Source of the DNA: Symsagittifera roscoffensis
Lineage: Eukaryota > Xenacoelomorpha > Acoela > Convolutidae
DNA: 64,000 nucleotides
Reading direction: 5' to 3'
Assembly (NCBI RefSeq): GCF_963678635.1
Contig: NC_087062.1
Span: 1,550,001 to 1,614,000, forward strand
This document shows positions 21,532 to 30,001 of the stretch, piece after piece; position 1 is the first letter of the stretch; each line of letters opens with the position of its first letter. The position numbers and the translations under genes were made by a program. The notes beneath the pieces are model-generated. The model had not been told where the DNA came from. It saw nothing but the letters and a program-made list of their open reading frames with translations, and made no database searches.

Positions 21532-24396
21532 CTATGACCGGCAGAAGGTACAGCAGCACTTTCCATACCAAGTACACGGAATGTTTTCTTCGAATGTTTG
21601 ACGTAGCTTCGTATCGTAGAACTTCATAACTTCACGCTTGTACCGGGGGAATGATAGACGGACATCAAGCTTCATGAAATTCAATAGTCTAGGAATACGG
21701 TCAAAATAAAAGGACTTTGTCTTCTCGTATTTTCGCTTCTTTAATTTGAAAGAGTATATATCAACACTCCGTAATGATACAGATGGGTCATTTATATCAA
21801 CAAAATCGAAGGGGTTTAAATCGTACTTGTCCTGAAACAGTTTATGGAAAAACAGAAGATTTGAGATTTCAATATGATATGGCAGAGGATAGATTCCTAA
21901 CTTTATCAGTGACGTTTTATAATCACCTGACAGACCGATCCATCTCACACATCTTCTGTTGAAAGCTTCGAGCTTGGATAAGTCGGTCTTGTTAGGTATC
22001 CAGATAGAAGAACCATAAGTAAGCACAGATAGAATACATGCTTTGTAGAGCCGAACCTTCGTTTGTCTCGGAGTACTGCTCGGAACATTTCGCTTTAACA
22101 TAAAGTACACTTTGTTGCACTTGAATAACTTTTCAGAAACATGGTGCGACCACGATAAATCAGAACTGAAAATGATCCCAAGATCTTTGACGTCTAAAGA
22201 TTCATCGATTTTGTGATCACCAATATAGAGATCTGGGTTTTCAGAGCTGTGGTTAAAAAACTTCAGGACTTTACATTTGTCAGGATGTAAATCGAGAGAA
22301 TTTTCGCCACACCAATTGATAACAGCATCTAGATCGCGTTGAAGTACGGGAACAGAGGTACTGCAGCATTTCAGATCATCAGCAAAGAGGGATGGCTTGG
22401 ATAAGAGATAATCAGGAAGATCGTTCACAAATAACAAGAACAATAACGGCCCCAGAATACTACCTTGCGGGACACCACTCATAATGCTCACAAAATCAGA
22501 GAGCACACCATTGATTCGCACACGTTGAAAGCGTCCAGAAAGATAACTTTTAAGTAATTGGAGAAAGCTAACATCCAAACCGAAATCCGCAAGTTTTTTG
22601 AGCAATTTATGGTGAGGAACCGAGTCAAACGCCTTTTTGATATCCACATAAAAAACAAAAGACGAAATACCAAGTTCGTGATTCCTATAAAGCTCATCAC
22701 AGAAGTTTAACAGTTGCGTGACAGTTGAACGCCTTGACATAAAGCCGGATTGGTATTTCGTAATTTTCGGCCTAATGCTAGTGTAAATGTAATCAAATAA
22801 GATACGCTCCAGACCGAGGGAAAGTTTCGGTAGCAGGCTGATGGGACGATAATTGGACACATCACTGTGGCTATCCTTCTTGTAAAGAGGAGTTATGTAC
22901 GCAGTTTTCCAAACATCGGGCCACTTTTTTCGCTTTAAAATGTCTTCATAGAGAGCAGCCACTAGAGGACTCAGTTGAAATGCACAATGTTTTATGAAAG
23001 CCGGCGGGACATCGTCACAGCAGACAGAAGCAGAGTCATTTGCCGACTGAAGAAAATGTAAGACTTTTTCATGACTAACAGACACCTTGCACAACTCAAT
23101 GGTAGAAGAAGTACTAAGGCTGGTAATCTGAATCTCCCCGGAGGTCTTGAAGACAGACGCAAAAAAGTCATTAAAAAGATTTGCCTTCTCAATAGTAGTG
23201 GAAGCAGATCTTTTTGCAAAATGCATTGTGCCTGGGTAGGGAGAAGAATTGCTCAAGCTTTTCAAAATCTTGAAGCAAGAATTGACGTCCATAGTCTCAT
23301 AGGATTGCAGGAAGCAGACCTTGTCAAGTTCCATTGACACATTTAGACTGTCTACAAGAGTGCTATGATCGTGCATGGGATTGCGCTTTTTCTGGGTGCC
23401 AAGTTTATTTAAAAGGTGGACCGTATGTGAAGAATAATAAAACGGCAGATTTTGACGTTTGAGTCTTTTACGGTAGGAAGAAACACGCACACTCTCATTT
23501 AGAATTGAGAAAATCACCACGCTGAAGTCATCATACAAATGGGCATACTGCAGAGCATTATAACCAGAATTAAGCATCACGGAGAACGTAGTATAGTCAA
23601 AGGAGGATTTGGAGTAGGCTACTGGTCGAATTTCATCGTCTGATTTAGTAGGAAACGTAATGCTGACAGGCTTGTGATCAGAGAAATCGGACTCCAAAAC
23701 TTCAATATCACCAGGATTAGCACGGTTAAGCAATAGGATATCGAGAATGCTCCCACTGCAATGTGTTGGTTCAAAGATGTGCTGCTCTAGATCATAATCA
23801 TGAAACAAAGAAAGCAAGTTTGCGTCATAGCTCGAGGAGCTGTAGCAAGAGTACCAGTCAATATTGGGAAGATTCATATCACCCGAGACAAGGAAGTAGC
23901 TGTCGTGCAGAGATCCGCGCTTAGCACATTCAGATTTGAATGCAATATGTGCAGTTTCCAAAAACTCACTAATGCTTATAACGGATAATCTGAAATGCGA
24001 AGAAGCGGGAGGATTATAGATGACAGCAATGCAAATAAGGAGCGAAGCTGAAACCAATAAAACTGCACAGCCAACAGGGGATTCGCAAACAACCGGTTGA
24101 ATATGGAACGTAGAAGGAATTGAGCCCTTTATAGCAATAAGGCTACCTCCGTGTTCACCATTTTTACGATCAGAGCGAGCAAGAACAGTGTAATCAGCAT
24201 ACGGGAAAACAAACGATGATTCAACCGTGCTGGTCAACCAGGTTTCAGTCAAGCAAATAATATCACAATTCCATTTGTATAACATATTAACAAACTTCAA
24301 TCTTCTTTCCAAAGAGAGCATACTTTGGCAATTGAAAAAGACAATCGATAACTTTTTCTCAATTTTGCTTTGGCTCAAGTTGTTGCAACTCGTCAT
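21532..24396 (-). CDS. LINE ORF2: endonuclease-reverse transcriptase
   Basis: 954 aa from the ATG at 24396, uninterrupted. The N-terminal ~230 residues are an apurinic-type endonuclease: FNCQSM, then CLTETWL (catalytic Glu), SGDMNLPNIDW (Asp/Asn) and SDHKPV (Asp-His). The RT domain occupies the middle: YRPISLLPKLS, FYVDIKKAFDSVPH, GVPQGSILGPLLFLLFVNDL and the catalytic FADD. A thumb and C-terminal region follow (SGDYKTSLIKLGIYPL). The protein ends in a short cysteine cluster (C-x5-CCC-x2-C). There is no RNase H domain. It would make and insert a DNA copy of its own RNA by target-primed reverse transcription in the nucleus. Its start overlaps the end of ORF1 by 38 nt in another frame. Confidence 0.93.
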   Translation of the reverse strand: MTSCNNLSQSKIEKKLSIVFFNCQSMLSLERRLKFVNMLYKWNCDIICLTETWLTSTVESSFVFPYADYTVLARSDRKNGEHGGSLIAIKGSIPSTFHIQPVVCESPVGCAVLLVSASLLICIAVIYNPPASSHFRLSVISISEFLETAHIAFKSECAKRGSLHDSYFLVSGDMNLPNIDWYSCYSSSSYDANLLSLFHDYDLEQHIFEPTHCSGSILDILLLNRANPGDIEVLESDFSDHKPVSITFPTKSDDEIRPVAYSKSSFDYTTFSVMLNSGYNALQYAHLYDDFSVVIFSILNESVRVSSYRKRLKRQNLPFYYSSHTVHLLNKLGTQKKRNPMHDHSTLVDSLNVSMELDKVCFLQSYETMDVNSCFKILKSLSNSSPYPGTMHFAKRSASTTIEKANLFNDFFASVFKTSGEIQITSLSTSSTIELCKVSVSHEKVLHFLQSANDSASVCCDDVPPAFIKHCAFQLSPLVAALYEDILKRKKWPDVWKTAYITPLYKKDSHSDVSNYRPISLLPKLSLGLERILFDYIYTSIRPKITKYQSGFMSRRSTVTQLLNFCDELYRNHELGISSFVFYVDIKKAFDSVPHHKLLKKLADFGLDVSFLQLLKSYLSGRFQRVRINGVLSDFVSIMSGVPQGSILGPLLFLLFVNDLPDYLLSKPSLFADDLKCCSTSVPVLQRDLDAVINWCGENSLDLHPDKCKVLKFFNHSSENPDLYIGDHKIDESLDVKDLGIIFSSDLSWSHHVSEKLFKCNKVYFMLKRNVPSSTPRQTKVRLYKACILSVLTYGSSIWIPNKTDLSKLEAFNRRCVRWIGLSGDYKTSLIKLGIYPLPYHIEISNLLFFHKLFQDKYDLNPFDFVDINDPSVSLRSVDIYSFKLKKRKYEKTKSFYFDRIPRLLNFMKLDVRLSFPRYKREVMKFYDTKLRQTFEENIPCTWYGKCCCTFCRS

Positions 24397-25168
24397 CAAG
24401 ATAAAGCTTCAGGTCACGAATTTTGATCTGCTTGCGATCATAGCCGCCTTCGATTAGTTCACGACGTCGTTTCAGGAGCTGCCTTTCAAGTTCCTGGCCA
24501 GCTTTGGTTAGGGACTTGGAAATATAGACAGCATCACAATACTCTTTCAGATTGTAACTCTTGCTTAGAATCTTCCTTGTAGACCAAACAGAATTGAATT
24601 TGATTATAACAGGTCTCGGCTTATTTGGATCCGTATTGGGTTTTCCCACGCGGAAGACCTCCTGAATCCCCGTAGAAGAATTTGCCTCGAGATATTCAAG
24701 TATATCAGTCACTGATTTCCCATCATCCTCAAAGCGCTTGTTAGCAGAATTGGCAGAGCTTTCAGGTATGCCTTGAATCCTGATCTCGTCCAACTTCTCA
24801 AGTAGCTCCGGTGACGAAACAGATGAAACTTTGATTCGGGGTAATTGGGGATCGGTCTTTTCAAGCTTCTCAACAACAACATCAAGTTTCTTTTCAATAA
24901 CATCAAGACGTTTATCGGCATCTTCCCCTGCATCAACAGCATGAGTACAACTATTTTGATTATACTTAGCTTCCCGAAGTTGCGTAACAGCTTCGCGCAA
25001 CAGGCAAAGTATGCTGTCTTTTTTCAGCTTTCCAGTCAGCTTTCCGAACGTCTCAGTGCCGTCAGCCCGAAGTAGATCATCCACGGTTGGGTAGTAGTCA
25101 GCGGTCACAAGGCCAGATGTGGAGTTGAACCGCTGGGGGGCAGGCTGTGTTCCCTCAGGATCAGTCAT
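24359..25168 (-). CDS. LINE ORF1: RNA-binding coiled-coil protein
   Basis: 269 aa from an ATG 34 bp inside the 5' end of the element. Residues ~45-105 form a predicted coiled coil (LTGKLKKDSILCLLREAV, then VIEKKLDVVVEKLEK). Next is an RRM-like segment (IRIQGIPESS, VFRVGKPN, PVIIKFNS) and a basic C-terminal domain (LERQLLKRRRELIEGGYD). This order resembles L1-type ORF1 proteins, which form trimers and coat element RNA. No zinc knuckle is seen. It overlaps ORF2, consistent with coupled translation. Confidence 0.85.
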   Translation of the reverse strand: MTDPEGTQPAPQRFNSTSGLVTADYYPTVDDLLRADGTETFGKLTGKLKKDSILCLLREAVTQLREAKYNQNSCTHAVDAGEDADKRLDVIEKKLDVVVEKLEKTDPQLPRIKVSSVSSPELLEKLDEIRIQGIPESSANSANKRFEDDGKSVTDILEYLEANSSTGIQEVFRVGKPNTDPNKPRPVIIKFNSVWSTRKILSKSYNLKEYCDAVYISKSLTKAGQELERQLLKRRRELIEGGYDRKQIKIRDLKLYLDDELQQLEPKQN

Positions 25169-25202
25169 AACATATGAAACTATTTAATAAGTTTATCACA
25201 AC

Positions 25203-25658
25203 AATTAAATAATGTAACTAAATGAGTTTAATGTTTGTTAGTTTCAATAACAGGAACAAGTCTGAACTCTAGAGTATAGTTTCTCGTGAACCATTGGGAC
25301 ACTCAAGCTGTCCACCTTTCCATCGAAGGTTCACTCTAGTCCAGTTTGAATGATAATCCAGTCGAGCAATAATTGTCCAATTCTCGGGAATACGCTTCCT
25401 TCTGTTTCAGATAGGACAGCTCTACTCTAGTTTTATTGTGACGGAAATTGCGAATGGCAATTTCCTACTGCTTTATCTGGCAACTTTCCCGCGATTGTTA
25501 CTCGATCGTTCTGATTTCTCTTTTTCGGTTTTCAGTTATCGCGAGAGAATCGTGCATGACAGGCTCCATTCGAATTTTTGAAAAATCAAATTTCACTCCA
25601 AAATTAAGCGTTCTTGTTTTTCTCAAGGTCAAACTTCCAAATAAGACCGACTGGCACA
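25203..25658 (-). repeat. E1 3' LTR, proximal part
   Basis: Continues the 3' LTR after the LINE and ends ...GACTGGCACA, which in element orientation is the TGTGCC start of the LTR. It matches 41623-42072 closely. The adjacent TACTCCCCGG gives a purine-rich strand immediately upstream of the LTR in element orientation. Confidence 0.9.
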
Positions 25659-25672
25659 TACTCCCCGGACTC
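25659..25672 (-). promoter_or_regulatory. Polypurine tract of E1
   Basis: In element orientation CCGGGGAGTA lies directly against the 3' LTR (TGTGCC...). The same TACTCCCCGGAC string abuts the inner edge of the second LTR type at 43023, supporting its use as the plus-strand primer in both elements. Confidence 0.6.
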
Positions 25673-26317
25673 AAGATCGATGTCCTCATCGCGTGCTGTC
25701 GTCTGCCAGTGAGTCCCAGAAAACCGAGTGTTGCTCAAGGTACAGTGCCAGTGGTCATTTACAGAAGTTTGCAGCAGACTTAAGATTATCTATACCCCAA
25801 AATTCACGGCCATGTAAAATTTTCACACTATCGCTAAACAGCAATCAAAATCTGCACACACCTGCACCCTTGAATTCTCGCTTTTCAAGCCAATTATTTA
25901 AAATTTCTTTTGTCCCATTCAATCAGGAAATTGTCATGCAGCATTTGGATTTATATAGTAAATATAGCATATTAATAACAATATCTGATTCGTTAAAATT
26001 TCTTTTTCGTGAACCCAGGTTTCATCCGGATTCACACTCAAGCCCCCCTTTCCCTCTCAAGACTCAAGATCTCTTCGAACCATCCGCTCATTTTGCACTC
26101 TTCGCCTTGGAGGTGCCGTCCCCTGAAGTACTGGATACGGCAAACTGTCTCAACAGTTCTTCTTCATCATCGGAGCTAATCACGATCTCCTCCCAAGCCT
26201 TCAGCTGTTCATAGGATCGCATCCATTCCCTTTGCTCCTGCAACCTCTTTGCCTGGTTGGGTAGTGCCTTCACCCTAGATTCCCGGTTCAAACAAAAGGA
26301 GTTGTGCAGGCTCAGGC
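25673..26317 (-). other. E1 3' untranslated region
   Basis: Between the last ORF and the polypurine tract. It contains a further purine run on the element strand (near 26040). Short plus-strand ORFs here have no support. Confidence 0.5.
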
Positions 26318-28270
26318 TCACGTTCTTCGCCAAGTCCTCCTTAGTATCGATTCCCTCGCTTTGGTATTGTCTCTAGACATTTTACACACTCTTTTCCATC
26401 CTGTCGTGATCACATTTCGATGGGTCAACAGGGGTCTCTTGAAAGCTTCCGGCCCAATCTCGGCCTGGAACTGTCGATACTCCTTTTGATGCTTTCTCAT
26501 GTGATCTTTCGTTGTCATGTATAACCAAGACGTCAGTGTCGCTCGAAACCATGGAAAGTACCTCAAGCGGCTCCATACGCGTCTGACTTCCATTGGTATG
26601 GCGAATACTTTGCATGCAGTCTCAAACAACTCGAGTCTCCTGCTGTAGTCTATCGCATCTATTGACTCAGCCGTTGGCGTCTTCGCTTCCCGATACTTCG
26701 TTATATTCTCTTCTATCCATCTCAGAGCCAGCATCGTACTTACTACTAAGAGCGTCACCTTCTGCCGGTGATCCGGTAATCCGATCGACCGAATTTCTTC
26801 CATATCCCACACCAGGCAGAGGTTCTTGTGATCTGGATACCACACCGTTTGTGCCAAACAGTGGCATGGGCATTCTCCATGGGTGATCTCAATGCTCCTG
26901 AGGTTACGCTCCCCCGAGGCTTCCAAGAGGGGCTCAAGCTCCATCATTTTCTCATGCATCGTGTCGTTCTCTCCCACGTTTGGAGCACCCCCCACAGGTT
27001 TTCCGGTCACGTTTTGTCTCTCGTGATCGCTTGTTTTCTCACTTTCCAATTTCAAAAGCTCTTCTCCCCAGATTTCACTCAAGTCATCTCTCAACTCTTT
27101 CGGTACTGTCCCTCTGATTTTCCTCAACAACTTGTGCGAGTGATGCGATACCCGAGCCAACCTCACGCACTTGGGCACTGAGAAGGCCTTGTCCACCAAT
27201 ACTCTCTGGCTGGATGCTTCCACCATCGCCATGTGCAGTGGGTAGTGGCTTCCGCACAAATTGGCCATCATTGACCCTATCAGGGATTTTGCGTTCAATG
27301 GCAGGCCATAAGCTTCGCTCATGGGAAACGCCATTTCCGCCTCGATGCCAACCTTCCAGCTCCGGATATGTTTTTGAGTCACCTGCAACACCCCAGGCCA
27401 TGATTCCACGCTCAACGCAGTCACTAAATGGTGTTCAGACTCTAGCCTCTCCAGTGACTGCAGACTACACATTCTCGAGAAGAATCCAAGAGCTGTCGCT
27501 ATGTTCACCGTAGTTCTCGCGTAACACTCCGCCACTATTTGTACTTCACTTTTCTCCCTTTCCGTGATGTCTTCAAACCAAGTAACCAGATCTTCTTTTT
27601 GAAAGGACAGTATCCTGACACATGATCGTCCATCGCAGGTGTGCTCTCCACTCCCACACGTAGAATCTAGACAGCTACCCGGCTCTATCTTCTTTGCTGA
27701 CTCGAGATTGTTCGTCTTTTCGCCTGACTCCTTCATCTGAGGTAAGATCAGTTTGTGCACCACGCTCAACTTTGCCAAATCTTCATCTTCCGTTGGTGCT
27801 AACCTCACCCGCTCGGTGGTCTCCTCGATCAGACTCGCGTGGGGATGTGGGCACCAGGAGGGTCTTAGTAACTTCCATACCACTCCCAAGTTCGTGATCA
27901 ACAAGCCATTGCCATCACCCATGTTCACTTCAACTCTCTTGTTCGAGCGCGGTATGCTCACCACCTCCGGTGTTTTCTCAAGAATCAGGCCCAGGCTCGG
28001 CCTCTCTTTCTCCACCGCGTCTATTTCCACTATTTTTTCTGTCCAAAACTTCAGCAGCTCCGCTACCTCGTAGTTCCTGTGAGCGCCTCCAGTTTTTGAG
28101 TCTAAGAAGGGGTTGTAGGCTATCCCCATCACTCCAGACACGTATTGGTATCCCCCCTTCTCACTGAGTCTCGAGTACTGCTCTGGCGAGGCCAGGTTAC
28201 GGTGAACATCATGTTCTTCTTCGAACTTCTTATTGTAAAACCTCCGTACCTCGTCCAGCTTTCTGTGGTT
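26318..28270 (-). CDS. E1 ORF3: unrecognised protein in the env position
   Basis: Open from just after the TAG at 28271 to 26318; the segment that aligns with E2 begins around the GTG at 28141 (607 aa from there) and some similarity continues upstream (KLDEVRRFYNK against KIDGIRRFSNK). I know no family for it. It has no signal peptide and no clear transmembrane anchor, only one hydrophobic stretch (KVTLLVVSTMLALRW), so an envelope role is not supported. Conserved with E2: NPFL near the start, LxRPSWCPxP, a C-x4-C-x6-C-x4-C cluster (first C of PGSCL), AFSVPKCxRLAR, and CPCHCL or FPCHCL followed by WYP. Strong conservation between two element families implies a selected function in the retroelement cycle. 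No initiator ATG at the alignable start: it may be translated by readthrough of the TAG or from a spliced RNA. Confidence 0.7.
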   Translation of the reverse strand, partial: NHRKLDEVRRFYNKKFEEEHDVHRNLASPEQYSRLSEKGGYQYVSGVMGIAYNPFLDSKTGGAHRNYEVAELLKFWTEKIVEIDAVEKERPSLGLILEKTPEVVSIPRSNKRVEVNMGDGNGLLITNLGVVWKLLRPSWCPHPHASLIEETTERVRLAPTEDEDLAKLSVVHKLILPQMKESGEKTNNLESAKKIEPGSCLDSTCGSGEHTCDGRSCVRILSFQKEDLVTWFEDITEREKSEVQIVAECYARTTVNIATALGFFSRMCSLQSLERLESEHHLVTALSVESWPGVLQVTQKHIRSWKVGIEAEMAFPMSEAYGLPLNAKSLIGSMMANLCGSHYPLHMAMVEASSQRVLVDKAFSVPKCVRLARVSHHSHKLLRKIRGTVPKELRDDLSEIWGEELLKLESEKTSDHERQNVTGKPVGGAPNVGENDTMHEKMMELEPLLEASGERNLRSIEITHGECPCHCLAQTVWYPDHKNLCLVWDMEEIRSIGLPDHRQKVTLLVVSTMLALRWIEENITKYREAKTPTAESIDAIDYSRRLELFETACKVFAIPMEVRRVWSRLRYFPWFRATLTSWLYMTTKDHMRKHQKEYRQFQAEIGPEAFKRPLLTHRNVITTGWKRVCKMSRDNTKARESILRRTWRRT

Positions 28271-28951
28271 CTATAGGGATAGTCTGGAACCATCTTCCTT
28301 CTCTATTCCAGTACTCTGATATACGTTTAATATGATCGATGAGACTCTCTTTTCCACGGTTTTACTTCCGCTTTGGTAGCACGCCAAGATGGTGCTATCA
28401 GACATCATTGACATTATCCATCTCAAGAAACATGTGGCATCCTTCCTCCTAGCCAGGCTCAAGCCTGAATTATCCCTGGCCACGTGCTGCATCAGTGCTT
28501 GATACACTTCTAGCTTCTTGCATCCCAACTTCAACCTGTCATACGAGGTCAATGTCTCCAACTCTATTCCCACCAGACTCCAGGTGAACATCAATTGTCC
28601 TGCGGTTCTAACGAAGCGATTCGCCATCAATGGCGGTGCTGATGAGGGTGTCCTCATTGCCTCTTCAAAATGATCCTTCAATAAGTTCTGCCAGGACCTC
28701 TTCAACTGGTTCGCCAATTCTATCTTGTTAACCTCAGCCTTTTGCTGGGTGGCCCAATTGCGTCGTTTGCGAGCTACTCCACTGTCCAACTTCTTCAAGC
28801 AGCCTTCCATTTCCTTCAATGTCTCGAGGGCCGCCCACCATGGCCGGGAGGTAAGTCTCGTCTTGCTCCTCTCCAGTGGATCACTCGTCACTTGCTTCCC
28901 CGTGGCCTGGTGTCCCTTCGAGACCCATTCCTCGCCGACATCCACTTCCCA
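28271..28951 (-). CDS. E1 ORF upstream of and in frame with ORF3
   Basis: 226 aa from the ATG at 28951, ending at a TAG (28271-28273). The same frame continues without interruption into ORF3, so the two may form one polyprotein interrupted by a readable or mutational stop. Content: charged helices (KRRNWATQQKAEVNKIELA), then a helical region (GCKKLEVYQALMQHVARDN). No domain recognised. It could be the N-terminal half of ORF3. Confidence 0.55.
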   Translation of the reverse strand, partial: WEVDVGEEWVSKGHQATGKQVTSDPLERSKTRLTSRPWWAALETLKEMEGCLKKLDSGVARKRRNWATQQKAEVNKIELANQLKRSWQNLLKDHFEEAMRTPSSAPPLMANRFVRTAGQLMFTWSLVGIELETLTSYDRLKLGCKKLEVYQALMQHVARDNSGLSLARRKDATCFLRWIMSMMSDSTILACYQSGSKTVEKRVSSIILNVYQSTGIEKEDGSRLSL

Positions 28952-29099
28952 TGTCCTCCGTCCGTTGGACCTCTCTTCACGTTTATCTTCTGGGGCTTGA
29001 AGTCTTCCTCCGATGTCGAACAGGTGGAAGCCTCTATTTCCCTCTCTACTTCTCGAGCTCTTTCTTTAGAACACCAAGATCCGGATATGCCTCAGTCGT

Positions 29100-29507
29100 C
29101 TAATGCACTCGCGTCATCAATGGCACCTTACTCGAGCTCTGGCCTGTCGATCTCGCTGATGGCCTAGTTGGTAGTGGGAATTCTCCTGCGCCATATTCGG
29201 TATTGTTACTCAGGCCAGGATTCCTTGCCAAGTCAAAGCCCCTTACTCCTCCATCCACATTCCAAGACAACCATCTGGTCTGTTCCTGATTTGATATTCC
29301 CTCGGTGGTGTAGCCGACCATCAAGACAGCCTCCGTCGCAGACTCCCTGCACTCACCCTGTTCTTCCAACTGGAGGATGGCATTCAACATTACCGCCATT
29401 CTCTCGTCTATCTGGGTATAATCCAGGTCCCTCAGGCGTCTGTACAGCTCATCGAGAGTAGTCTTCTTCAGGGCCGCGGGAATGGATTTCCAGAACCTGT
29501 CTGCCAT
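29100..29507 (-). CDS. E1 small ORF after pol
   Basis: 135 aa from the ATG at 29507 (MADRFWKSIPAALKK); a non-ATG start at 29549 would add 14 codons. It has a predicted helical N-terminus (LDELYRRLRDLDYTQIDERM) and a low-complexity Ser/Pro/Arg end. It is in a different frame from both pol and the following ORF. No family recognised. Whether it is translated alone or spliced onto the following ORFs is unknown. Confidence 0.45.
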   Translation of the reverse strand: MADRFWKSIPAALKKTTLDELYRRLRDLDYTQIDERMAVMLNAILQLEEQGECRESATEAVLMVGYTTEGISNQEQTRWLSWNVDGGVRGFDLARNPGLSNNTEYGAGEFPLPTRPSARSTGQSSSKVPLMTRVH

Positions 29508-29549
29508 TTTCTGTGACTTCGGGATGTATTCAAGTGTTAACCAGCTCAA

Positions 29550-30001
29550 GAACTACCTTACCAACTCAAGAATTGACCAACTTAAGAATTCTCTAGAAAT
29601 GTCTCCTTGCAAATGCTTGCAGCAGGTGTCGATTATCTCGAGTTCAATCAAGATTTCCCTTTCTGTCTCTCGCTTGAGTATAGTTGGGTTTTCAACTTTG
29701 TTTATCAAACTTGATCTGAAAACAGAAACCATATTAAGACTTAATATGTCATGTTCCTAACCTAGAAACCCCCCTTTTACCAGTATGGTTAAAATCTTAT
29801 CATTTTCATTCCACTTAAAACAATTCATTTGGAATTTCTTTAAAAGCATGCAGATTCATTTTATGTTTTAGCACCGTTAATCCTTCTAAAATTCAATTGT
29901 CATGCCAATCGCGTCTTAAGATCCCTTTACTTGTGCCGCACCCCAGTACCTAACTCGAGACTCCTCCCTCACGCCCAACTCGAGACCCCCGTGTGCCCAA
30001 C
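29550..30001 (-). other. E1 gap between pol and the downstream ORFs
   Basis: No ORF on the element strand. A GGGGGG purine run on the element strand (29769-29774, AAAAGGGGGG) resembles those in the leader and could act as an internal polypurine primer or a processing signal. Confidence 0.4.

Larger units (their letters stand above)
21419..25202 (-). mobile_element. Complete non-LTR retrotransposon (LINE) inserted in the E1 3' LTR
   Basis: 3784 bp flanked by AATTAA (21413-21418 and 25203-25208). The intact 5' LTR at the same point reads AATTAAATAATG without interruption, an exact empty site. Two ORFs overlap. The 3' end carries a (CT)n tail (on the plus strand a GA run at 21419-21440) rather than poly(A). 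The 5' end is only ~34 bp before the ORF1 start. EN-RT architecture with an FADD motif and no RNase H fits the jockey/CR1/L2-type lineages. Both ORFs are open, so the copy may be active. Confidence 0.9.

Noticed and set aside
26318-28270. ORF3 as a retroviral-type envelope protein
   Set aside because: It has the right position but no signal peptide, no fusion-peptide or transmembrane anchor and no furin-type site that I can see.
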